A DNA stretch of 64,000 nucleotides, taken from positions 346,500-410,499 of the forward strand of contig NZ_JACHWZ010000002.1 in assembly GCF_014191725.1 (NCBI RefSeq). Direction: 5' to 3'. Shown one piece after another: positions 36,505 to 45,814 of this stretch (position 1 is its first letter; each line of letters begins with the position of its first letter). Below the pieces are notes generated by a model. It saw only the letters and a program-made list of their open reading frames with translations, made no database searches and had not been told where the DNA came from. The position numbers and the translations under genes were made by a program. The DNA comes from Microbulbifer rhizosphaerae. GTDB lineage: Bacteria; Pseudomonadota; Gammaproteobacteria; Pseudomonadales; Cellvibrionaceae.

Positions 36505-36592
36505 GAGTATAGGAAGAATAAACGCCCTTTTCAGGTCTGGCGGTAGTTTTCCGTCAACGGCCCGCCGTTTTGCCGCCTGATCGCTCTGGGTG
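36505..36592. repeat. 17-bp repeat copy 4 within the longer repeat
   Basis: GAGTATAGGAAGAATAAACG starts at 36505 and is followed by CCCTTTTCAGGTCTGGCGG, TAGTTTTCCGTCAAC and CGCCGCCTGATCGC-like sequence, paralleling 33859-33962 with a 14-nt deletion (the GAGCGGTTGATG part is missing). It lies between the RIO kinase gene and the DUF6491 fragment. Confidence 0.75.
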
Positions 36593-36624
36593 CACCCTGA
36601 ATTCCACTTGTCTCAATCGTCGTC

Positions 36625-37470
36625 CTACTCATCCCAAGCCGGCGCCATGCGCTCGGCCTGCTCTTCACGAACGTCATCGATGACGGCCATCAGGTCCCCG
36701 ACGTCGACGCCGGTCGTGTCATGCTCGAAATGCCCGGTAAGGGAGCTGTCCGGGTACAGTTTACCCGCCTCAAAAAGCGCCCAGATCTCCTTGCCGTAAT
36801 CGGTAGTCAATAGTTCCGGGGCGAAGCGACCGAAATAGGCGCGCATATTGTCGACATCGCGCTCCAGCATCATGGCGGCGTTATTGTTGCCGGCTGCATC
36901 CACCGCCTGGGGTAAATCAATGATCACCGGGCCGTGGCGGTCCACCAGCACGTTGAACTCGGAAAGGTCGCCATGCACCAGGCCGGCACACAGCATGCGC
37001 ACGACGTCGGCTATGACTTGGCCGTGATAATCGTGGGCCTGCTCCGCGCTCAGCGTGATGTCATCCAGCCGCGGGGCGGCGTAGCCCTCGTCGTCGGCCA
37101 CCAGCTCCATCAGCAGCACGCCATCGACGAAGCCGTATGGCTGGGGGACGCGCACACCGGCCGACGCCAGCCGATACAGGGCGTCGACCTCGGCATTCAG
37201 CCAGGCCTGTTCCTGCTCTTTCTGGCCGTAGCGGGTCTTCTTCGACATCGCGCGGGCGCGGCGGCTGTTGCGCACCTTGCGGCCTTCCTGGTACTGCACC
37301 GCCTGCTTGAAGCTGCGCTGCCTGGCTTCCTTGAAGACCTTGGCACAGCGCAAGCGCTCGCCGCAGCGCACCACATACACCTGTGCTTCCTTGCCGCTCA
37401 TCAACTGGACGATGACCTCGTCGATAATGCCGTCGTCGACCAGCGGCTGTAATCTTTTGGGTACTTTCAT
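36625..37470 (-). CDS. RIO-type serine protein kinase
   Basis: A 281-residue bacterial RIO1-like kinase, cytoplasmic. Nucleotide-binding region GKEAQVYVVRCGERLRCAKV (Lys about residue 44), catalytic loop LVHGDLSEFNVLV (Asp about 168) and metal-binding VIIDLPQAVDA. Bacterial RIO kinases are poorly understood; some are linked to stress or ribosome functions. The ATG at 37470 gives the full family N-terminus (MKVPKRLQPLVDDGII). Followed by a repeat; preceded by a decayed RNA-helicase gene in the same orientation, and bacterial RIO and DEAD-box genes are often neighbours. Confidence 0.9.
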   Translation of the reverse strand: MKVPKRLQPLVDDGIIDEVIVQLMSGKEAQVYVVRCGERLRCAKVFKEARQRSFKQAVQYQEGRKVRNSRRARAMSKKTRYGQKEQEQAWLNAEVDALYRLASAGVRVPQPYGFVDGVLLMELVADDEGYAAPRLDDITLSAEQAHDYHGQVIADVVRMLCAGLVHGDLSEFNVLVDRHGPVIIDLPQAVDAAGNNNAAMMLERDVDNMRAYFGRFAPELLTTDYGKEIWALFEAGKLYPDSSLTGHFEHDTTGVDVGDLMAVIDDVREEQAERMAPAWDE

Positions 37471-37538
37471 GGTTCTTGGTAATCAGCCCTCTCTAGTTCA
37501 GGTTCTATTGAAAATCGCCGAGCGAAGCGCAGGCCTTT

Positions 37539-37990
37539 TCAGGTGACTCTACGGGCGCGGAACGAGCGCCCCTTGAGCTTACCCGCGCTCAGTTTCTGCA
37601 GTGCGATCTTGGTCACGTCGCGGCTCACGGCGACATAGGCTTGCGCTCCTGCACCTTGATCTTGCCCACCTGATCGCTGGCGATGCCACCCTGCCCGGAC
37701 GGGACACTGAAGCCGTGCTCGCCCAGGATATCGGCGACTTCCTGGGTCTCGCGCTGGTGTTGCAGAATACCACGCTGGACTCGGGGCAAGGGGCAATAGG
37801 TGAGCAGCAACCGGCACAGGGCCTCGAACCGCGCTGGTTCGTCCACCACCCGATGGAAGTGCTGACGAATGCTGGAACTGTCGTGGGTCGAGGTGAATAA
37901 AGGTCTGATGGGCGGGTGGTATCTCGCCAATGGCCTCCAGCGCGACCTGGAGCCCATATCGAGCATGCAGTCGGGTGGCATCGCTGTAAA
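37539..37990 (-). pseudogene. dbpA: Decayed DbpA-type DEAD-box RNA helicase
   Basis: Pieces of DbpA are readable on the minus strand in more than one frame: MLDMG near 37975, STHDSSSIRQHFHRVVDEP, RETQEVADILGEHGFS, then QVGKIKVQERKP and, after a frame change, AYVAVSRDVTKIALQKLSAG-KLKGRSFRARRV at the RNA-binding C-terminus. The N-terminal helicase domain and most of the second RecA domain are missing. DbpA normally acts in 50S ribosome assembly; an intact copy may exist elsewhere. The rest of 37471-38130 shows nothing further. Confidence 0.8.
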
Positions 37991-38130
37991 TATCGTCATA
38001 ACCTGATTATTCAACCACAGGCAGATTCCCAGCCACAGGTGAACCCAATGCGCAGCAGGATAATTCTGCGGGGCGCGCTGTGTTGCTGTGCGCCGGCGCG
38101 ATCGGCGCCTCTATCGGGATGGAGCTCCGC

Positions 38131-40386
38131 ATGTCACAGAAACCCACGCCATCCCCAGTCGCGCTGCCCGGCGCCGAGCCCCAGGGCGAAACCCTGCGCA
38201 AGGATATAGCGGCGGCCTACCGCAACAAGGGTGCGGACTACCGGCCGCGCACCCGCCACCTGAACGAGGATGGCTCGGCCAGATACACCAACCGCCTGTT
38301 CATGGAATCCAGCCCTTACCTGCTGCAGCACGCCCACAACCCGGTGAACTGGTACCCCTGGGGCGAGGAGGCCTTCGCCGCGGCGAAAAAACTCGATCGG
38401 CCGATCCTGCTCAGCGTAGGCTATTCCACCTGCCACTGGTGCCACGTCATGGAGGAGGAATCCTTCGAGGACGAGGAAATCGCCAAAGCCATGAACGAGC
38501 ACTACATCGCCGTCAAGGTGGACCGGGAGGAGCGGCCGGATATCGACGCGGTGTATATGAGCGCGGTGCAGGCGCTCACCGGCCGCGGCGGCTGGCCGAT
38601 GACCGTGTGGCTGACGCCGGAAGGCAAGCCTTTCCACGGCGACTCCTATATCCCACCCCGCGACGGCGACCGCGGCGCCCGCTACGGCTATCTCACCCTG
38701 CTGCGACAACTGGCGGAAATTTACCACCAGCACCCGCAGAAGGTGGCGCAATCCAGTGAGGGACTGACCCGCGCGGTCAAACAGATACTGGCGCCGCAAA
38801 CCAGCGGCGAGCTGCCGAAGGCGGAACTGCTGCAAACCGCGGTAACCCGATACCGGCAGGTGTATGACCCGCAACACGGCGGCATCGAGGGTGCGCCCAA
38901 ATTTCCCAGCGGCCTGCCGGTCCGACTGCTGCTGCGCCACTATCGCCACAGCGGCGACGAGGCCGTGCTGGAGATGGCCACCAACACCCTGGAGAAGATG
39001 GCCGCCGGCGGTATCCACGACCAGGTGGGCGGCGGCTTTCACCGCTACTCCACCGATGCCCAGTGGCTGGTGCCACACTTCGAGATAATGCTCTACGACA
39101 ATGCGCTGCTGGCGATCGCCTATCTGGAGGCCTATCAGGTCACCGGAGACACGCTGTTCAAAACCGTGGCGGAGGATATCCTGCGCTATGTAAAGCGGGA
39201 TATGATGGCTCCCGGCGGCGCCTTCTATTCCGCCACCGACGCCGACAGCCCCACTCCGGAAGGCCACCGCGAGGAGGGTTGGTTCTTCACCTGGACACCG
39301 GCGGAAATGGACGCTGTGCTGAATGAGGAAGAGGCACTGCTGGCAAAAAGCTACTATCAGGTCAGCGAAAAGGGCAATTTCGAGGGGCGCAATATCCTGC
39401 ACGCGCCCGAACCCCTGGCGGCCGTTGCCGGTGAACTGGAAATTCCAGACCATCGTGCCCGATTGCTGCTGGCATCGATCCGCGAAAAACTCTACCGCGC
39501 CCGCGCCCAACGCCCGCCGCCCATCCGCGACGAGAAAATCCTCTCCGCCTGGAACGGCCTGATGATCTCCGCCTTCGCCCGGGCGGGGCTGGTGCTGAAC
39601 GAGCCGGACTACACCGAAACCGCAAAAAACGCAGCCGCTTTCCTGCTCGAAAACCTGTACGAGGACGGCCGCCTCCAGCGCAGTTTCATGGACGGCCGCG
39701 CGCGCCACAACGGCTACCTGGAGGACTACGCCTTCACCATCGCCGCGATGCTCGACCTCTACGAGGCCAGCGGCGAACTCCACTGGCTGCAACAGGCGCT
39801 GGCGCTGGACGAAACTCTGGAGAAGCTCTACGAGGACAGGAAGCAGGGCGGCTTTTATATGACCAGCGACGACCACGAAAAACTTCTCGCCCGGGAAAAA
39901 CCCGCTTTCGACGGCGCGGAGCCCTCGGGCAATTCCGCGGCCCTGCTCAACCTGCTCCGCCTGCACGAGTTCACCACCGACGACCGCTTTCGCCAGCGCG
40001 CGGAAAAGGGCCTGAAAGCCTTTGCCGGCAGCCTGCAGACCAACCCCATGGCCCTGTCGGAAATGATGCAGGCCCTGGCCTTCTATCGCGACAGGGCGAA
40101 GGAAATCATTATCGTCACCCCGGAGGGGGAGAAGGACAGCGCCGCGCCCATGCTCGCGGAGCTGCGGCGCACCTTCCTGCCCAACCGGGTACTCGCCGTG
40201 GTGGAGCAGGGCCGCGAACTGGCGCGCCAGACGAAGCTGATCCCACTGCTGGAAGGCAAGAAGGCACAGGCCGGCAAGGCCACCGCCTATGTATGCGAGC
40301 AAGGCGTATGCGAACTGCCGGTCCAAGACAGCGCGATCTTCTCCCGACAGATCCGCAAGGTCGAGCCCCTGTGGAAGAGGGATTGA
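38131..40386 (+). CDS. DUF255/YyaL-type thioredoxin-domain protein (spermatogenesis-associated protein 20 family)
   Basis: About 751 residues. An N-terminal thioredoxin-like DUF255 domain ([19 protein letters not shown], then [15 protein letters not shown] with the CxxC-type motif) is followed by a six-hairpin glycosidase-like alpha/alpha barrel ([15 protein letters not shown]). The biochemical role of this family is not established. The frame is open from 38080 (GTG) with a hydrophobic stretch upstream, but GGAG 7 bases before the ATG at 38131 makes that the better start. A degraded second copy of the last 70 codons lies at 46286-46494. Confidence 0.86.
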   Translation: MSQKPTPSPVALPGAEPQGETLRKDIAAAYRNKGADYRPRTRHLNEDGSARYTNRLFMESSPYLLQHAHNPVNWYPWGEEAFAAAKKLDRPILLSVGYSTCHWCHVMEEESFEDEEIAKAMNEHYIAVKVDREERPDIDAVYMSAVQALTGRGGWPMTVWLTPEGKPFHGDSYIPPRDGDRGARYGYLTLLRQLAEIYHQHPQKVAQSSEGLTRAVKQILAPQTSGELPKAELLQTAVTRYRQVYDPQHGGIEGAPKFPSGLPVRLLLRHYRHSGDEAVLEMATNTLEKMAAGGIHDQVGGGFHRYSTDAQWLVPHFEIMLYDNALLAIAYLEAYQVTGDTLFKTVAEDILRYVKRDMMAPGGAFYSATDADSPTPEGHREEGWFFTWTPAEMDAVLNEEEALLAKSYYQVSEKGNFEGRNILHAPEPLAAVAGELEIPDHRARLLLASIREKLYRARAQRPPPIRDEKILSAWNGLMISAFARAGLVLNEPDYTETAKNAAAFLLENLYEDGRLQRSFMDGRARHNGYLEDYAFTIAAMLDLYEASGELHWLQQALALDETLEKLYEDRKQGGFYMTSDDHEKLLAREKPAFDGAEPSGNSAALLNLLRLHEFTTDDRFRQRAEKGLKAFAGSLQTNPMALSEMMQALAFYRDRAKEIIIVTPEGEKDSAAPMLAELRRTFLPNRVLAVVEQGRELARQTKLIPLLEGKKAQAGKATAYVCEQGVCELPVQDSAIFSRQIRKVEPLWKRD

Positions 40387-40666
40387 TGCGGTCAGAAACC
40401 TTTGGCGGGGCTCTTCGCGCTGGAGGGTATCCGAAGCTGATTGCTGCTCATCCGCTATCCCTCAACTGGGCTGAATGTCTCTGATTTCGACGACGGCGGC
40501 AATACCCGTCACTCAGGCTAATAATTTCGCACCAAAAGCGACGAAACGGTCTCAATATCTACATTCCCGATGTAACCGGTCTCCCCGGCGGCAAGGAAAT
40601 ATTCCGGGTCTGCCAACCGGACAGGGCCCCGATGACCTCCCGTTCACATTGAACAGGAACGTGAAC

Positions 40667-40870
40667 ATGAACCGCAAGCTGACCCCGCTTCCCTGGCCCT
40701 CGCCCTGAACGCCGCGGTAGCAATCGTGTCTCTCCATCCTGTGACCGCAAGGTGACGAAAAAACCTTGGCAGACATGAATGATAAGAAAAACATGGAGAA
40801 ATGCTACGACGTAGCTCTCAAGGGTAAGAAGAATTACGCCGCCGGCAATAGTCACCAACGGTTTGTTTTC
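40667..40870 (+). pseudogene. bufA1: Degraded BufA1 (DUF2282) precursor gene, copy 1
   Basis: Nucleotide-level copy of the bufA1 genes at 47113 and 49753. The start MNRKLTP is intact, but one C is lost in the CCCCC run of the signal-peptide region, changing frame, and the conserved core (KNMEKCYDVALKGKKNYAAGN) is in another frame with the second Cys changed and a stop soon after. Upstream (40475-40666) the intergenic region of the duplicated module is still recognisable; the DksA-like gene is gone. From 40871 to 41505 I see no supported gene. Confidence 0.8.
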
Positions 40871-41505
40871 AATGAAGACATCTCCATCGGCATGCAAACT
40901 CATTCCGTGCAGGTCATTGATGACTACGGCAATAGTGACGGCAGCACTGTCGGCACTTGGTGGAACTGGGCCGGAATTAATCAGCGCTGACACTGCCCCC
41001 TGCTCCATTCAGATAAAGCCTCTTTTCACATGCCCGTATTCTATTGCGGATGTGTCAAAGACTAAGAATGGAGTATACATTTATCAAGGCCTTGGGCTGA
41101 CTACGGAGCAACTTTCCCACTTCGGTTTGAGAATATCCGTTCCACTATTATCTGAGTCCTTTACTGACCTCCAATGGCAGAATATGTCTAATATTGCGAT
41201 ATGAAGGCGCGCTTTCATTATTAATAGCACTCCTGGAAGAAAGTTCCCCGCAAATCTCTGATAAGTTTCCCATCGAATCAACCTGAAGCTGGTATTGGTT
41301 AGCTTACCTGCATTGAATTCACTCCCTGTGGGCGTATATTTTTTGTGCAAAAATTGTTGTGTATTTAGATCCGGATTTGAAGTATTACCGGCTCTGTTCG
41401 TTACTGCCTCCCTAAAGGGAGCAAGATGGAACTGTTACTGACAACTAACCACCACTAGCTCATAAATACTAGATTCCAAAGACACAGAATAACCTGGAGA
41501 ACTCC

Positions 41506-41814
41506 ATGAAGTTAAAGTTTCTACTTTCCTTATTTCTGACAATGCCACTTATTGCGAATGCGGGCATTCATTGCGCCGAAGACATAAATGCTGCCATTCT
41601 TCATCAGAATGGAAACATCTATTTTATGTCGTCACAAACCTGTAAAAATTGGTGCCAAATCAAATGGAGCAGCGAAGAGGATAAAAATAGAGCTTACAGC
41701 ACTTTGCTTACTGCACGTACCGCTGACAGAGAAATAACCTTCTATTGGTCCTCATTATCGAGCTGCAGCGACTCAAATCCGACTTATGCCTCTCCAGAGT
41801 ACATGGCATATTAA
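41506..41814 (+). CDS. Small secreted protein, island paralogue A
   Basis: A 102-residue protein with signal peptide (FLLSLFLTMPLIANA), then HCAEDINAAILHQNGNIYFMS, CKNWCQIKW, and the family segment NRAYSTLLTARTADREITFYW ending near a Cys. It shares its layout with the genes at 44725, 45394 and 45815: a strand ending in G-N/V-hydrophobic, a helix with Y..LL.A...G, then a strand and a late Cys. Function unknown; the size and pattern recall OB-fold B-subunit-like exported proteins, which is only a guess. Surrounding DNA is AT-richer than the flanks. Confidence 0.75.
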   Translation: MKLKFLLSLFLTMPLIANAGIHCAEDINAAILHQNGNIYFMSSQTCKNWCQIKWSSEEDKNRAYSTLLTARTADREITFYWSSLSSCSDSNPTYASPEYMAY

Positions 41815-42079
41815 GACTGTCGCAGTTACAGTATTATATTCTGGAGAGAGATTTCCCAGAGCTTAGCAGACCATTTTAGCTTAAAAAAATAGCCACTGGT
41901 CGAACTAAATCCTTACCTAATTACCAATTAAACTAAGCCGGCTTTAAGAAATCTTGCCGGCATCCGGAGAGAGGCGTAGACAAGCCTGGGATGAGCGCGC
42001 AAAGATCAGATCTGCGGCTTAAGCGATACTGAAAAGATGAAAAATACAGGTTTACTATTGTGTATAGAGAGTTAACTTT

Positions 42080-42778
42080 ATGACTACTTCAATTAAAAAA
42101 TACCTACCAGTAAGATCTTTTTTAGTTCTCGGTGTTTTATCTTCATGTTTCCTTGTTAGCCAGGTTAATGCTTCCGAGGACGGGCCTTCTGAACTGGACG
42201 GAGGGTTTGCTGACCGATATGGCTCTAGCGTAGATTCGCCAAGGCGAGTACTGCAGATTCAAGATGGCGAAGAAATTTCCATTGAAGCCAGATCCAATAA
42301 AATTGTCTCAATAAATTTAGCGACCAATGTCGAGACAACTTTAACAGAAGATACATCCACTCCTTATGGCGTTGCATTGAGCCCATCTGGCGATGCCCTG
42401 TACTGGACCAGTAGCAAAGATGGAGTACTAAAGCGGAAGAGTATGAGTGGAAGTGTAGTTGAAACCATTAAAAGCAATTTTGTTTATCCCTATCAAATTA
42501 GTTACGTCAATGAATATGATAATGAAGAAGTATTTATTCATGCAGCGGGTTGGATTGGACGGCTAACGCTTGATAGCCAAGGAAGTCTTATTAAGAAGGA
42601 AAAGCTCATCCAAGTCGAAGAAAATGAGTTTCATGGATTGGCATTCGATGAGCAAAGAAAACTACTTTTCTGGATGGATTTTTACGGCAGGGTAATTGGA
42701 CAAATGAAACTTGATAATACGCTTTCGAGATCTGATTCAGTCGAGAAATTTCAATTTTCATATCAGGAAAATTCGTAG
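42080..42778 (+). CDS. Exported YWTD-like beta-propeller fragment protein
   Basis: A 232-residue protein with a signal peptide (SFLVLGVLSSCFLVSQVNA) and LDL-receptor class B-like propeller repeats: YGVALSPSGDALYWTSSKDGV and HGLAFDEQRKLLFWMDFYGRV, each with the YWT/FWMD strand. There is room for only three or four blades, so it would need to pair or be a partial propeller. It ends with the TAG immediately before the next gene's first possible start, so the two are co-transcribed. Function unknown. The preceding gap (41815-42079) holds only a hairpin (AAGCCGGC/GCCGGC near 41935-41970). Confidence 0.72.
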   Translation: MTTSIKKYLPVRSFLVLGVLSSCFLVSQVNASEDGPSELDGGFADRYGSSVDSPRRVLQIQDGEEISIEARSNKIVSINLATNVETTLTEDTSTPYGVALSPSGDALYWTSSKDGVLKRKSMSGSVVETIKSNFVYPYQISYVNEYDNEEVFIHAAGWIGRLTLDSQGSLIKKEKLIQVEENEFHGLAFDEQRKLLFWMDFYGRVIGQMKLDNTLSRSDSVEKFQFSYQENS

Positions 42779-42787
42779 GTGATAAAA

Positions 42788-44656
42788 ATGTATAAAAATT
42801 GCTTTTTAAGTTCGCTTTTACTGAGTGCTTTATTGCTTACAAATTCCGCACAAGCAGAAAGCACAAGCTACGGCAGAATTAACGGCTTCGCGGAACTACA
42901 CTCGCACTTGATGGCGGAATATCAATTTGGGGGAAGCTGGTTTTGGGGCAAAAATTCCGGCCCAATGGAACAGGCTTTAGCTCGTTGCGATGGAGGGCTA
43001 CATACTCATGATATGGCTTTTTGGGATGATCTACCTACTCCCGTGCCATCACACAGTCATGCAGCCACTATATTAGGTCCTGCAACTGAACTTTTTGGCG
43101 ATTATCATGGGCTTTCTGAAGCAGGTATAGATAATCCAATTAAATGGGATCTTTCTGGTGGTGACGTGGGGATTCACCTGGGTAAGCGCAGAGGGTTTGA
43201 TAACAGAAAGTGCCGCTATGTATATATAGACAGGATATGGGGTATTAAAGTCGAAGTTCCCGGCACCTGTCCCAGGCCACACTTTCAGGGTTGGCCTTCC
43301 TGGGATACTCGTGCGCACCAGCAGATGTGGGAAGGTTGGCTAAAGGACGCATTCGAAGGCGGCATGAAGTTGATGGTTGTATCAATAGCTGAATCGGAAA
43401 TGATGTGTAAACTTACGCCGCCGCACAAACGTCGGTTCCCCTGTGGTGAGATGGATTCAGTTCGCAGGCAATTGCAGGCATTCCAAACGTTCGTTGAACG
43501 GAACAATGACTGGCTCGCAGTGGCAAAAACACCGGATGAAGCCAGGAATATCATTCAAGTTCAAAATAAATTAGCTCTGGTTCTATCTGTTGAAATCACA
43601 GATCTCTTCCCGAGCGGTGATATTGAGCCGCAATTGCAGGATTTCTATGACTTGGGCGTTAGATCTATTCACTTAGCCCATCATGCGAACAGCCGGTTCG
43701 CTGGCGTAGCGCCATTTTCCAAGCTTGTGAATAAAGGCGGTGTATTGAATGAATTTAACAATATGTCGGGCATACCGGCTATCTTAGAAGTTTTAGAAGG
43801 GCTTCTAGGGTCCAACGACATACTAACAGTCATTAGTCAAAATATTGGCATTGGTTCAAATTTCAGTAGAGTAACATGCACCTATAAAGGCAATGCCACC
43901 GGCGCAAAGGGAGATTGCGATGGCAGAGACTACCTCAATGCCAAAGGATTAACTTCTGACGGTAGAAAGCTTGTAAAAGCGATGATGGAGCGTCGTATGT
44001 TAATTGATCTTGCGCACTCTTCCAGAAATACTATTAAAGATGTATACGAGGTGTCTAAGCGCAACAGTTATCCAATGTTCTCTTCCCATGTGCATCTTGC
44101 GGATGTCGTAACGGACCCAAAAGAATCGTTCAATGAGAAGTATCTTACCCAACCTGAAATAGATATGTTTGTTGAAACCGGGGGAATGGCGGGTGTTCGG
44201 ACAGGACCCGAGAAAACCCGAACGGTTTATTCATCAGGCGTTTTAAACAATTGTCAAGGTTCGTCTAAGTCTTTTGCACAATCGGTAGCCTATGCGGTCG
44301 ATCATAATTTAACTATTGGCTTTGGCGCAGATTTAAATGGCTTTATCGAACAAATGCTACCCAGATATGGAGCTGAAGAAGAAGCTTGTTGGGGAAATAA
44401 TTCAGACCAAGATGCTCAGCCGCAAAAACCTTGGTATGAAAGATCGCAGTTTGATGGTCAAGGCCTCGCTCATATAGGATTGCTTCCTGTGCTGGTAAAT
44501 GATCTGGAAGAGGTAGGTCTAAATCAGCAATATATAGATCACATCAACAGCTCAGCGGAAAACTTTGTGCAGATGTGGGAGCGAGCTCATAATTCTGAGT
44601 TGAAAGGAGATGACTACTCCTGGTTTGTTCCTCTGCAAAATTTGATTATCTTTTAA
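42788..44656 (+). CDS. Exported metallo-hydrolase related to membrane dipeptidase (peptidase M19-like)
   Basis: A 622-residue protein with a signal peptide (SLLLSALLLTNSAQA). TIM-barrel metal motifs resemble M19: GFAELHSHLMAEY (HxH), LVLSVEITD (Glu), SIHLAHHANSRF (His), MFSSHVHLADV (His), and IGFGADLNGF (Asp). It is longer than classic renal dipeptidases, with Cys-containing insertions (residues about 130-170 and 360-380). The GTG at 42779 is possible, but AGGTGA upstream favours the ATG at 42788. Likely periplasmic or surface hydrolase; substrate unknown. It follows the propeller gene at 9 bases. Confidence 0.75.
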   Translation: MYKNCFLSSLLLSALLLTNSAQAESTSYGRINGFAELHSHLMAEYQFGGSWFWGKNSGPMEQALARCDGGLHTHDMAFWDDLPTPVPSHSHAATILGPATELFGDYHGLSEAGIDNPIKWDLSGGDVGIHLGKRRGFDNRKCRYVYIDRIWGIKVEVPGTCPRPHFQGWPSWDTRAHQQMWEGWLKDAFEGGMKLMVVSIAESEMMCKLTPPHKRRFPCGEMDSVRRQLQAFQTFVERNNDWLAVAKTPDEARNIIQVQNKLALVLSVEITDLFPSGDIEPQLQDFYDLGVRSIHLAHHANSRFAGVAPFSKLVNKGGVLNEFNNMSGIPAILEVLEGLLGSNDILTVISQNIGIGSNFSRVTCTYKGNATGAKGDCDGRDYLNAKGLTSDGRKLVKAMMERRMLIDLAHSSRNTIKDVYEVSKRNSYPMFSSHVHLADVVTDPKESFNEKYLTQPEIDMFVETGGMAGVRTGPEKTRTVYSSGVLNNCQGSSKSFAQSVAYAVDHNLTIGFGADLNGFIEQMLPRYGAEEEACWGNNSDQDAQPQKPWYERSQFDGQGLAHIGLLPVLVNDLEEVGLNQQYIDHINSSAENFVQMWERAHNSELKGDDYSWFVPLQNLIIF

Positions 44657-44724
44657 TATCTAGTATGTAGATATAAAGCAGCGTCTTTTGAATTGACTGT
44701 TACACGTTAAAAGGAAGGAAGAAT

Positions 44725-45084
44725 ATGAAAAAGAGAATGATGATATTGTTGCTCCTAATTGCAGTGCCATTAGCTACAATCGCAGGAACACCTCCATTTC
44801 AAGGCTGCCAAAGGTTGGCCTGCGTCGGAAAAATCGATCGAATTTATTTGCATCCAGAAGGGAATATTAAAATCACTCCACCTATTGGTGCCAATGGCTC
44901 TGATACTTCTGTTCTCGGCTGTAGTCTGAGTGAAGGAGTGTATGCCACCATAAAGAGAAGCCATCCCCATTTTACCGAAATGTATAGCATGCTGCTCGCG
45001 GCACACATGTCCGGAAAGGATGTATATGTTCGCATCTTGGAAAATAGTCCGGATTGCGAGGTTTGGTACACTTCAATCTACTAA
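44725..45084 (+). CDS. Small secreted protein, island paralogue B
   Basis: A 119-residue exported protein: signal peptide (MMILLLLIAVPLATIAG), then KIDRIYLHPEGNIKITP, a Cys-containing strand (LGCSLSEGVYATI), the family helix FTEMYSMLLAAHMSGKDVYV and a late Cys (PDCEVWYTSIY). Closest in layout to paralogues A, C and D. AAGGAAGGA precedes the ATG. Function unknown. Confidence 0.75.
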   Translation: MKKRMMILLLLIAVPLATIAGTPPFQGCQRLACVGKIDRIYLHPEGNIKITPPIGANGSDTSVLGCSLSEGVYATIKRSHPHFTEMYSMLLAAHMSGKDVYVRILENSPDCEVWYTSIY

Positions 45085-45303
45085 GGTGTAACAAAGCCGG
45101 TCACGATGACCGCTAACACGGTGCATGCTGGCAACGTTAATTGCGGCATGAATTACTTTGAAGCGAGATACAAGGAGCAGCCGATGAATGCTCGACGGGA
45201 CAGAAGGTTCTTGAATGGCTCGTCGCACGAGAAGCTGGCCGCCTGAATGGAGGCCTTATTGGATATAAATAGTTGGGTCGCCCGAGCGGCCTTCAAAAGG
45301 CTT

Positions 45304-45373
45304 GAGCTGTATGCTGGGAAACTATCACGTACAGTTCTTATGGGGCGAAGGGCCGCAAGGCCCTTAGCTACCA
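45304..45373 (+). ncRNA. Group II intron 3' fragment (domains V and VI)
   Basis: Bases 45304-45337 fold as group II intron domain V: the outer stem GAGCTGTATG pairs with CGTACAGTTC, the inner stem is capped by a GAAA tetraloop, and the CAC bulge is present. A domain VI-like hairpin (AAGGGCC-GCAA-GGCCCTT) follows and the conserved 3' end reads CTACC. No reverse-transcriptase frame and no 5' intron half are present in the window, so this is a remnant. It lies directly upstream of paralogue C; the left limit is unclear. Confidence 0.78.
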
Positions 45374-45393
45374 GGTACTTAAAGGAGAATTTT

Positions 45394-45705
45394 ATGAAGA
45401 ATACCTTTCCGCGAGTTGCACTCATGCTCGCCCTGTTATTTTCGTCCATTGACGTGCTTGCTGATATGCACGACAAAAGTGGCGCGAGGATTACTGAAGT
45501 ATACATCAACAACGCAGGCGTAATGCTAATTCAGGTTGAGGGTGTATCGGGATATCTCTCCATTGGCGAGGTTGGAGAAAAAGCGGCCGAAGTTATGTAC
45601 TCGACCGCACTGGCAGCAAAACTATCCGGCCAATCGAACATCTGGATACGATATTGGGATGTGGTCAACGGCTACCCGAGCGTCGGAATTATTAGCCTTA
45701 AATAA
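45394..45705 (+). CDS. Small secreted protein, island paralogue C
   Basis: A 103-residue exported protein. Signal peptide (VALMLALLFSSIDVLA), then RITEVYINNAGVMLIQV, the family helix AAEVMYSTALAAKLSGQSNIWI and the final strand YPSVGIISLK. It lacks the two Cys seen in A, B and D. The ATG at 45394 has AAAGGAG; the frame is open upstream through the intron fragment, which is not coding. Function unknown. Confidence 0.75.
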   Translation: MKNTFPRVALMLALLFSSIDVLADMHDKSGARITEVYINNAGVMLIQVEGVSGYLSIGEVGEKAAEVMYSTALAAKLSGQSNIWIRYWDVVNGYPSVGIISLK

Positions 45706-45731
45706 GCAGGCATAACCAAGCGCAGCACAGC

Positions 45732-45770
45732 AAGCCAAAAGCAGTACACTTCGTGTGCTGTTTTTGGCTT
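45732..45770 (+). terminator. Strong hairpin after paralogue C
   Basis: AAGCCAAAAGCAG-TACACTTCGTG-TGCTGTTTTTGGCTT forms a long stem with an internal T run. It could be a terminator for paralogue C; with the flanking ATAAC (45712) and GTTAAAA (45781) it also faintly resembles an integron attC site. Confidence 0.6.
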
Positions 45771-45814
45771 CCTGTGTGACGTTAAAATTATTATAGAATT
45801 GAAGTATTAGAAGA

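Noticed and set aside
38134..40326. A 730-codon open frame antisense to the DUF255 gene
   Set aside because: High-GC shadow frame; the plus-strand protein has clear domain motifs and the antisense product has none.
40863..41204. A 113-codon plus-strand frame after the bufA1 pseudogene
   Set aside because: It starts in decayed bufA1 DNA and shows no signal peptide, domain or ribosome-binding site.
45087..45113. A further TGTAACA followed 16 nt later by CCGC
   Set aside because: The -10-like half does not match CGAC and the site lies at the end of paralogue B, not before a gene at a sensible distance.
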